A DNA stretch of 64,000 nucleotides from Ehretia macrophylla (Eukaryota > Streptophyta > Magnoliopsida > Boraginales > Ehretiaceae). The stretch spans positions 45,772,080-45,836,079 of the forward strand of contig CM075773.1 of NCBI GenBank assembly GCA_037974665.1, written 5' to 3'. This document shows positions 54,931 to 64,000 of the stretch, in pieces. The translations under genes and the position numbers were made by a program. Each line of letters starts with the position of its first letter. Position 1 is the stretch's first letter. A model generated the notes under the pieces. The model was not told where the DNA came from, ran no database searches, and was given only the letters and a program-made list of their open reading frames with translations.

Positions 54931-55720
54931 CTATTTCAACTCCTGAAAACTGGCTTCACATTTATCATCCCAATTAAACACAGTTTTCTTCTGAGTTAAT
55001 GTAGTCAAAGGTCCTGCAATCTTTGAAAAATCTTTAACAAATCGCCTATAATAGCCCGTTAATCTCAAGAAACTATGGACTTCTGTGACAGTTTCAGGTC
55101 TTTTCCACGACATAACCACTTCAATTTTAGCAGGATCAACAGAGATTCCCTCATGTGAAATGATATGACCTAAAAAGGCAACCTGTTTTAACCAAAATTC
55201 GCATTTGCTAAATTTGGCAAACAATTTGTGTTCTTGCAAAGTCCTAAGCACAATTCTCAGATGTTCTTCATGCTCTGACTCAGATTTAGAATATACTAAT
55301 ATATCATCAATAAAAATCACAACAAACTGATCAAGATAAGGTCGAAATACTCTCTGCATCAAATCCATAAAAGCAGCTGGAGCATTTGTCAAACCAAATG
55401 GTAGAACAACAAACTCATAGTGGCCGTACCTGGTTCTAAATGCAGTCTTAGGTACATCCTCTTTCCAGATCCTTAACTGATAATAACCCTGCCTCATATC
55501 AAAATTTGAAAACACAACAGCACCCTATAGTTGATCAAACAACTCCTCAATTAAGGGCAAAGGATATTTATTTTTCACCGTCACCTGATTAGGACCTCGA
55601 TAATCAATGCACAAACGTAGAGTACGTCTTTTTTTTCACAAATAACACGGAAGCACCCCACGGTGACGAACTAGGCTGAATAAAACCTTTCTCAAGTAAA
55701 CCATGTAGCTGAATTTTCAA
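54931..55720 (-). pseudogene. Element A reverse transcriptase, broken
   Basis: Minus-strand frame 55515-54931 contains [47 protein letters not shown] (the F-I-D-D active site) and [18 protein letters not shown]. The N-terminal palm and fingers (55516-55720) are in other frames with stops. Truncated by stops at both ends. Confidence 0.88.
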
Positions 55721-55723
55721 TTC

Positions 55724-56365
55724 CTATAACTCAGGGGGAGACATTCTATACGGGGTTCTCGAGATAGGACTAGTTCCTGGCAACAAGTCAATCACAAACT
55801 CAATTTTCCTTTCAGGTGGTAATCCAGGCAACTCTTCAGGGAAAACCCCCGGAAACTCTTTTATAACAGGTACCTCATTCAATTTCAATTTATCTCCAGG
55901 CTGATTAATTAAAGAAGCTAAGTATGCATCATAACCTTTACTCAGCATTTTAGTAGCTTTAATGGAAGATATGATACGAGTCCCAGTAGATTTTCGACTC
56001 CCAGTTACTTTAATAACAGGTTGGTTAGGTACTTCTAAAGTTAAAACTTTCCTCCTACAGTCCAAACATGCATAATATCGCCCCAACCAATCCATCCCCA
56101 AGATAACTTCAAAGTCCCGAAATGGCATGATAATCAAATCAATAGGATACATGCGACCCTCAATGCAAATATTACAATCTTTACACACAGACTCCGTAAC
56201 AAATTTAGTACCCATAGGATTACCTACTTCAATCACATACGGTAGTTTATCAACTTTTAATGTAGCAGACTGTGCACATGCAGGAGTAATAAATGAATGT
56301 GTAGCCCCGATGTCAATCAAAACTACTACCGGCTGACTATTAATAAGAAAAGTACCTTCCACCAC
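55724..56365 (-). pseudogene. Element A protease region
   Basis: Minus-strand frame of 213 codons with VEGTFLINSQPVVVLIDIGA near its start, where the aspartic protease triad D-S/T-G should be. Here it is D-I-G, so the nucleophile-supporting residue is changed. It continues through VILGMDWLGRYYACLDCRRK and [20 protein letters not shown] towards the reverse transcriptase. Confidence 0.88.
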
Positions 56366-56399
56366 TACTGTCGTCTCTGGAAGCTCCTCTTGGTCGAGT

Positions 56400-57645
56400 G
56401 CAAATACCCGTGCCTGACCTCATGGTACAGTAGCTGCTCCTGAAGCCCTAGTCTAAACACCCTGGCCTGAAGTCTGACCCTGACCATATTTAAACTTGGG
56501 ACAATCTCTAACTCTGTGCTGATCACTGCTACAACCTGTGCAATGGCCCAATTTCCTCTAACACTCAGCCTCCATGTAGCCTTTGCGGTTGCAATGAGTA
56601 CACTGTAGATTCTTCTTAGCAGCAGCACCTCCTGTAGGGGCCCTATAAGTAGATGTGGCAGAACTACCCTACTGAGATCTAGCAGTTACTGGTCGGGTCT
56701 GTGACTATCCTTGTAGCTGGCTCTGAGCTGGTCTCGGCTGTAACTATACCTGAACTGGTCCTGGATAGCTCTAGGTCTGCCTAGGTTGCTGAGTCTGAAC
56801 AGGCTGCTGATACTGCCTCTGATAACCCTGACTTTGAGACTGAAACTGACGTTTGCTTGACTGACTAGACTGAGCTAACACATCTGCCTTACGTTTCTCA
56901 TATCTCGATGCAGCCCTGACTACTGCAGCATAGTTCGGATAATCTTGTGAAGACAAGTTAAGCATGATGTCACTCCTCAACCTTGTGATAAATCTCTGGA
57001 TCTTCACATCCTCCGGCTGAACCAAAGCTGGCACATATCGAGATAGTCTAGTAAAGGTAGCCTCATACTGGTCTACAGTCATGTTCCCCTGTTTCAAAGC
57101 TATGAATTCATCTTGATGTCTCTCACGGCTACAACCGATATATATTTATCTCGAAACTCATGAACAAAGTCAGCCCATACATGCTGGACCTTCTCAGCAT
57201 CCCATTTCTCTCTAATAGTGCGCCACCACTCCTCGACGTCACCCTCCATTAAAAAGGCAGCATAAGTAATCTTTCTTTCATCGTTGCACTCAAGTATCGT
57301 AGCAACTTTCTCGAATTTACTCAACCATATCTCTGTTTTCATATCATCAGGTTCGCCATAAAAACTATATGCCCCGTGATGCAGGAATTTATCAAACAAG
57401 TTACCTCCTGCAGTACCACTGCCCTCTGCTCTGGCAGCCTGATTACCCCTGCCGACACTTGCTGTTCCCTGCTGAACCACAAACTGAGCTATGGTATTCA
57501 TTGCAGTGGCCATTGTGGCCAAAATCTGGGCATTACTTGGTTCCTGACCCTGCGGTACATCCCCGGCTGCGCCAGCACCTTGCCCTGGTACATCCTGTTT
57601 GGGAGCTTCTTCAGGCTCTCTCCGTGGTCTACCCCGTCTCCTCAT
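56400..57645 (-). pseudogene. Element A gag, broken
   Basis: Start ATG at 57645 (minus) opens MRRRGRPRREPEEAPKQD. The core includes DDMKTEIWLSKFEKV and VEEWWRTIREKWDAE. A frameshift near 57100 is followed by MTVDQYEATFTRLSRYVPAL and a Gln-rich linker. A CCHC-like knuckle pair around 56500-56600 is split by stops. Structural protein of the element; not functional. Confidence 0.85.
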
Positions 57646-57681
57646 TACAATGCTAGAAGAACATAATATTATAATAGGCAA

Positions 57682-57940
57682 ATAAACTATGCAAAGATAA
57701 TGTACACATTGTTTTCAAACATTTTACCCACATAAGAAGCATATAAAACACTTAACAACATTAAACTCTAAACTTTTCATATTCTTGTCATATCATGCTT
57801 TATCATTCCTTTTCTTGCTAGCATGTCTTTTATCTAAGTACTTAAACAATTAAACAATCATATATTCACATAATTCACTTCCACATATAGACCATTACCC
57901 ACATGCTAAGGAATTTAACCCGGCTTCAAGCATTCAAGTA
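57682..57940 (-). other. Element A untranslated leader
   Basis: AT-rich leader between the primer site and gag; no additional feature. Confidence 0.6.
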
Positions 57941-57952
57941 GCTCTGATACCA
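57941..57952 (-). other. Element A primer-binding site (tRNA-Met)
   Basis: Complement is TGGTATCAGAGC. The adjacent LTR end is missing about 26 bases (see findings). Confidence 0.88.
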
Positions 57953-57953
57953 C

Positions 57954-60376
57954 CTAAAGTAAAGCTCAGACCCGTCACTCGGACAGAGTCTCCTCTGTAC
58001 CAAGAACTAAGTTATCACCTGCGAATAGTCACTTATAACATTTGAACTATAAACATCAACTTATCTTCTAATATCTCCAAAGCCAAAATAAAATCACAAG
58101 GCCATCCGAGCCTTGGAGCAACAACAATCTTCTTAAGCACACAAGCATGCGAGATAAGTTGGTTTTAGCCATAAGTAGTTAGATACAATGATAATTTTAA
58201 GTTCCATATGTAGGACAATAAACACTCCAAGCATGCAAGAGAAAATAAAGTCTAGAATCCATTATTACAATCCAACATTTTTCTCTAACATTCAAGACTA
58301 CAACTACTAAACATATACACAAGACCCCAAGGTCTCAAAATACAATATTTAACATGAACTCCATGCAAGTTGCACATAAGATCCACCTTAGCACACAAAG
58401 TCAAGGATTCTAATCTACGTGAACTTCTTCTTCTTCTACTACTTCTAACAACTGGGATTTACCTCAGCTTCTCCTGAAATATATCAAATGAGGAGTGAGC
58501 AACAAAGTTGCCCAGCGAGGGAGGTGATGCAATATACCTACGTGCAATATGATATGCAAACACAAGAAAACATATATAAGCCACATAAACCAGCAAAATA
58601 ACAAGCCAAGTAATTAATCACTTTTAAAAGGATACGGTTCCACTTCCAAGTCTTCAATCGCGAGCCACGAACCACGAACTTCACGAACATGCCGGCAAAC
58701 CCCAAACACCAATAATTGATACTCCGGATGTATCCCGATCCTACGACTCTTTCTCCTGAGGTAGGTCCATGCCCAGCAGGTGAACCACGCCTCTGGGGTA
58801 GTGGAGTATGCCTCAGCGAGAAAGGGAATAGACACCATAGTAGTCGAGGGAGCACGGTAAGCCCGACGCCGCCCGTGTTTCTCGACGCTACCATGTCCGA
58901 AAAGGTTGCGCAATCCCGAGACAAGTCACAAGCAATCAAGATATCACATAACACGTAAGAGGGTCGACAAAGTAGACCGCCCTCACATATAATCACGATA
59001 TAAGTTCACACAAGCACGAATATAGCATTAAGATTCCAAAAGAAGCAATCAACATAAATAATTCCCACAAGCTACTCAAATAGCTTAAATATTCAATACA
59101 ATACATGATAACTCAACTACAAGTTCCAAAAGCATCAAATATAGCCAAAACTACTTTTTTCCCTTTTTTGAATCCAACTTTCTTTCTCCTATGCTCATCT
59201 CAAGGTTTCCAAACTATCTTATAATCATCCTATAGTCCTAATTAAGCTAAAAGATACCCAATAAGATCATAAAAACTCAATTTAGAAAATAAAGCTCGGA
59301 AAGGCTCCGAGCGGGTTTTAACTACAACTATACTAACCGAACCCCATTTTCACGAAACGAAAGCACCAAATGTGCTTCCTTAGCTCAAGGATACCCGAAT
59401 CAATGCCCAAACTTGCTCGGATCGCTCAACGGGAGAAGTCGCCTTTTTAAAGTCGGCTATTTATGCAATTAAGCTCGGTTTTGAGTGATTCAACATCACG
59501 TGGCTTTTCAACTAACTTCACTAGGGTCTAGAGCATCTAATTGAAGCCTTAATTCAAGCTAATTAGCAATTTTATTCAAAACCCTAAAAAACATGCACTA
59601 TTCATCCTTCTTTATTCAATCTCAAATTCCAACCATAAACATTGTTATTAAGCATCAAAAGTTAACTCTATAGCATCTATTAAGAATATAATAAGCATGT
59701 ATAACAAGTTTTAGAGCTTCAATCAACAAATAAAAGAAATTCAACAATATGCATAAACTTTAACTTTAAAAAAATTAAGCTCCCTCACATAAACAAGCTT
59801 AGTAGAGCCAAGAACAACCTTGAGCTAGGTTGATAACACTTGTAGAAGCCTTAGGGAGCATCCAAGATCAAGCTTTGAAGATGACAAAATCTCCTTTTTG
59901 CTCCTAGAGGTGGTCGGCCATGGTGGAGGACATGGAGTTCATTTTTTCTTTTGTTTTGATGACAAGCTTGTGTTATTGTTTTAATTTCATGAGTTGGTTT
60001 TATTATATGCGGTGCATGACTAATAATCTAAGCTAATTAGTCCCAAAAACTTGATCAACTAAGGCTAAATGTGATTTCAAATGTTTTTAGTTGCAACTAG
60101 CACTATTCTTACGTAACACTATTTAAAAGACATGAAATCTATTTTCTAAACGCACGCTCCTAAGCTCGAAAGCCTAAAACGACAACTTCTCGGTTCCTTT
60201 TAAATGTCATATGAATTAGGAAAAATATAAAATCGAACTTTTAAAACAGTCGAAAATATTATGAATAGTAACCTCTAATAAAAACAATTAAGCAAGAAAG
60301 ATGATGCACGTAGAAATGCGCACATAGATATGCAACGGTTATAAATAAATTTATGGAAGGATTCTCGGGTGTCACA
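57954..60376 (-). repeat. Element A 5' LTR (inner end deleted)
   Basis: Matches the split 3' LTR along its length, except that the terminal TGTAACACCCCGAACCC segment next to the primer site is absent. Contains the uninterrupted version of the sequence where element B inserted in the other LTR. Confidence 0.9.
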
Positions 60377-60381
60377 ATCAC

Positions 60382-61799
60382 AAAGTTATACCTAACTTTC
60401 CTAGCAATCCACCATATGTTGCAGCAATTTTACATCTTTTAGCATGAAAGAACTGGACTTGAATGTGACATCGTTGATGATGGAGCTAATTTTCCAGTCG
60501 ATATGTGAGGCGCTAGGGACAAGGCTTTGATGAATTGCTCGCTAATTTTCCTGTTGACAAGATTAACAAAACTAAATTATATGCACAACAAATGATAGAA
60601 ATACTATTGAAGAGATCCGACTAGTGCATTGCAGATAATAATATTGACATGATCATATGCTTGTGTAGAAATTTCAACTATTGAGTAGATATGATTAGTG
60701 CATAGCAGATAATAACATTGGCATGATCACATGCTTATGTAGAAATTTCCACTATTTAAGAGATATGATTAGTGGGGAAGCACACCAAGTAATTAAGCTT
60801 GTTACTGAAGAAAACATTGGACTAATTAGTAATTACCAACTCAACTTGGCCTTGGACTTAAACCAAAAACCCAACATGACATACCCCATAGTTGTGTAAT
60901 TTCAGTTTTTTGGCTCCCCAGAAAAAAAAAAAAGACATCCATGTCAAATAGATCGTAAGCCGCCGACGGTCAATAAGTTTTTCCTTACAAAGGGACAATG
61001 TGTCACGTTTCTAATCAAGAATTCTATAACAATTTAGAAAAAATTTTCTGATTTAAAATAATTAATCTAAATTATCTCATATATATATATATATATCAAG
61101 AAAAAGAACGCGTCACCGTTCAAAGCACATAATTTAATGTAACCATGTTTGAAGCTACTTTTAAGTCTATTCGAATATTAAAATCAACGATTAGCCTTTT
61201 GTCTATATTCTAGTACGGAACTCTCTTGGTCCCTTGGCGTACCCCACTTGGTATCGAGTTGAATATGCGCCATCAAAGTCTTGTCGGGGCCCTTTGGACT
61301 TCTAAGAGTCCCCCCCAACAAGATATTATTTGAAATAAATAAATGTAAAGTTTGTTCATCAAGATTACATACCAAAATTGCAATTAATATGCTGTCCCAT
61401 TTGTTATGGATTTTCTGTAAATAGCCATTGATGAATTATTATAAATTATAACCAATATGTATTGAATAGATACAGAAAAATAGAAACTTCTCATTATTCT
61501 TGTTTCTTTTCATTTGTATTAAATTATCACCTTGTAGAAGAAATAGGATTCGGATTAAGAATAAGAAAGTTTAAACTATTAGAGTGTAGTTTATTACATT
61601 GTTTATTATCTCTAAACGTACATACGAGATTTGTTTTTTTTTTATTTAGCCTTGCATGTCAGCCAGTTTCAATATTTCCAAATGGATGGTGATGAGAGTT
61701 GATAGTATATTAAACTATTACCTTATCTAAAAGTTTAAACTATTACCTTATCTAAAAGTTTAAACTATTAGACACGAATTTATAATATTATTTATTGAG
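60382..61799. other. Noncoding, duplicated blocks
   Basis: No gene. About 60560-60660 matches 26040-26150 and 35900-36000. About 61100-61780 matches 23590-24100 (TATTAAAATCAACGATTAGC, GAAATAAATAAATGTAAAGT, TTAAGAATAAGAAAGTTTAAA). The minus-strand frame at 61184-61375 is not supported. A short (AT)n tract is at 61079-61098. Confidence 0.5.
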
Positions 61800-61902
61800 G
61801 GTGAGAACTGAAAAACGAGCTAACATTATGGGCGAAACAAGTCAGTGAGAGCGAAATGAAACAGACAAATGGGAGACAGATGAGTCATACGTAGATGGGT
61901 AT
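61800..61902 (-). mobile_element. TRIM interior fragment
   Basis: The complement resembles the interior of the TRIM at 26188-26562 (GAACTGAAAAACGAGCT/ACATT, CAGTGAGAGCGAAATGAAAC against CAGCGAGAGTGAAACGAAAC). It is truncated on the right by the LTR at 61903. Confidence 0.5.
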
Positions 61903-64000
61903 TGTGACACCCCGAACCCATCACTTCATTAATTGCATTAATTAAATGGTTAACTTAGATGTAACTTAGCTAATTACTTCATTTTTTCATATTTTCATAA
62001 ATTCACCTGTTTCTTTTCATGCATTTTATAGTTTTATAAAATACTAAATATTTTTAGGGGACTATAGCCCCTGACCGTGAGTACATTGCATATCGGGATC
62101 ACCAGGAAAAAATTAGCGAAATGTCTGATAAATAATACCAGCTGGATTTTTTCCAGATTTTTGGTATTTTGTTTTGCTGAAATTTAATCACCCAAGTGAC
62201 CCATTTACCCTTACTAAAATGCCCTAATTGCTTGACCCACCCTTTGACCATTTCATGAGAACATTATAAGCCAAGAAACAAAAAAAATGAGGGTAAAAAA
62301 AATGGCCAAAAAAGAGCTACGGAAATAGTAACTTTCCCAAAAAAAAAATGCTTCTTGCTTCATTCTTGCTTCCATTGCTTCCAGTTTTGCTTCATCCTTG
62401 GGACCTTAAGACCATTCTTTGATCTTCAAAAGAGGTGAGGGTGCATTTCATTCTTGTATTAAATTCAATTAAAATTTGTGCTATTATTTTTGTGATCTAA
62501 TATTGTAGTGGTTTAATGCTTGTTCCATTGCTTCTTATATGCTCTAATGACTTCATAGAATATATTTGATTGTTTAAAATGTTTATTGAATGCTTGAAAA
62601 TGAAAATGGCACTTGGGAAAGATGATTGAATAGTACTTTTGCCATGAAAATGACCTAGAAAATATTTTTGTTTCGGATTTTGAATTCCTCGCTCGTGTAG
62701 GTCCTTGGCATGTTAGATTGACATAATGTTGAATAAAATTGAGGTGCTCTTTGAGAAAATCATGAAAACATACCTAATTTATGTCGGGGCCGAAAAATAG
62801 AGTTGTCCGTTTGCTCGTTTTTATTTAGGGCTTTGTCTTAGTTAGTCATGGAGGCACTTTCCGTGCATTTTTGGCGTCGGTTGGGGTTTCGGGTGATATA
62901 GCTCCTTTGTAAAGCCGTAAGAGAGAAATCGGGGTTTTTGGGTAAACGTGGGCAGAATCGGGGTTTCGTAGCTTTTAAGGGGGTCATAAAATGTCCTTGA
63001 ATGGGGTGTGAAGTCGGTTTTGAGTTTGGTTATCATATGAGTTCATAGGCGCATAATTTCTATTGACTTTAAGCATAATAGTTGAAATTGAGAATTAGAC
63101 TTGTGTTAGCTTGAAATGTCGCACCATATGCTTCCTATATTGATTGTCATTGCATTTCATGGCTATATTGCTTAGTTGAATAATATATAGACCGAACATT
63201 GTTAAATACTTATATGATGTGAACTTGGTTATATCGGTTATAAATGTTAACTATGTGAATCCTCGTGATAAATATATATTATATTGCATGATAGGGTTGA
63301 TCCATTGAGCTATTTCTCGTATCTTGGAACTCGGTAAAGGTGAGGGTTGTATCATATTTGTCATCTTAACTGATTTATTGATTTTCATTATGATGATTAT
63401 TGTGTAGATTATGAATTATTGTTTAATTACTTTAGTTGTATTGTTATGTGCTCATTTATATGTCAACTAGGAAGTATTATTGTTATCTAGGTTACAAATT
63501 CTTGATAATAAAAATTCATGTGTGAGCACAACCTACTTTGTTGTCCTTAAATGTGTTTATTAATTATATTGTCATTGTCATCATACTTGCATTGCATCCT
63601 GGTTGCGCAACCTCATTGTTCGGGATGGATGCAATGGGTCTCTTCGGGTTGCGTTGGGCTTGTCGGTGTTCTCCGTGCCCTATTCCCTCACTCGCCTGGT
63701 ATGGAGTATGCCAGGGGGTATTGGGTCGTAGGATTGGGAACATCCGGAGTACCCATTGGAGTGATTGGGGATTATACCGGCACATGGTTCGTGGTTCATG
63801 GCTCGAGGTTCGTGATCGAAGATAAGAGAATTCTGGAATGTTGGGGTTAAGTGTATTGTATCCTTTGATATGTGTGGTTACTTGCTATTTCAGTTGTACT
63901 TTACTTGCTTTCATTGCTTAATTGCTATAATTGTTGCATTGCATGACCCTTTCTTGGACTATCCCTTACTGGGCATACGTGTTATGTATGCTCAGCCCTC
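61903..64000 (+). mobile_element. 5' LTR of a third Tekay-like element, cut by window end
   Basis: Starts TGTGACACCCCGAACCC, the terminus of this LTR class. Around 63600-63830 it contains sequence related to the complement of the element A LTR (GGTTGCGCAACC, GGAGTATGCC, ACATCCGGAGTACCC, CGTGGTTC). Open frames at 63538-63850 are this conserved LTR segment. Plus orientation is inferred from the LTR sense; the interior lies beyond the window, so a solo LTR is also possible. Confidence 0.65.

Larger units (their letters stand above)
40610..60376 (-). mobile_element. Element A: degenerate Tekay/Del-type chromovirus
   Basis: A minus-strand Ty3/gypsy element about 9.9 kb long once nested element B is removed. 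The 3' LTR is split into 40610-41543 and 51422-52938; the 5' LTR is 57954-60376. Flanking 5-mers GTCAC (40605-40609) and ATCAC (60377-60381) are a target duplication with one change. A tRNA-Met primer site (57941-57952, complement TGGTATCAGAGC) and a purine tract (complement AAGGGGGAGAAGG, just left of 52953) are present. Gag, protease, reverse transcriptase, RNase H, integrase and chromodomain are all recognisable in the correct order but broken by many stops and shifts. LTRs differ by roughly 4% over a sampled 290 bases. Confidence 0.92.

Overview
The window is nuclear DNA of a flowering plant, almost certainly a eudicot. It is AT-rich and built from nested plant transposable elements: Tekay/Del-type chromovirus retrotransposons with tRNA-Met primer sites, MULEs, a tRNA-derived SINE, a TRIM and plant LINE 3' ends. 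No intact conventional host gene is seen. The only host-like genes are decayed copies of one uncharacterised membrane-protein family and a set of host gene fragments carried by a retroelement. No rRNA, tRNA gene or CRISPR array was found.

Layout. 1-5.5 kb: two copies of a small non-autonomous LTR element, one of them split by a 1.48-kb solo LTR. 5.5-15 kb: LINE tails, a 2.84-kb MULE with TA microsatellites and a C-rich island, and a SINE. 15.4-16.0 kb: membrane-protein copy 1. 17.8-22.3 kb: a LINE 3' end split by a MULE, which is itself split by a 2.5-kb Tekay-type solo LTR (three levels of nesting). 24.6-26.6 kb: a LINE RNase H remnant and a 375-bp TRIM. 27.16-30.45 kb: the most notable object, an LTR retroelement whose interior is a chain of host gene fragments. 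31.0-31.65 kb: membrane-protein copy 2, whose 3' flank is homologous to that of copy 1 but carries an extra solo LTR and an extra MULE-type MITE. 33.6-40.3 kb: an inverted duplication of a DNA transposon, two further relics of the membrane-protein gene, and LINE pieces. 40.6-60.4 kb: a degenerate minus-strand Tekay element (A), with a very young plus-strand Tekay element (B) inserted in its 3' LTR. 60.4-64 kb: duplicated noncoding sequence and the 5' LTR of a third Tekay-like element that runs off the end.

The chimeric element has 212-bp LTRs that differ at about 10 positions by eye and perfect 8-bp terminal inverted repeats in the 5' LTR (TGTAACGA/TCGTTACA). A candidate primer site and a purine tract are present, and the flanking 5-mers match at 4 of 5 bases. 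From about 27.76 kb to the first bases of the 3' LTR, one forward frame, broken only by four stop codons, reads in order: coiled coil, PPR scrap, MSH2 ATPase C-terminus, PPR scrap, alanyl-tRNA synthetase, GSK3/shaggy-like kinase, UDP-glycosyltransferase PSPG region. This is serial, same-strand exon capture by a retrotransposon, comparable in principle to maize Bs1 but with at least four recognisable host genes.

All matches are from reading and recall; nothing was searched in a database. Coordinates of LTRs with target duplications are good to a base or two. Other edges are approximate.
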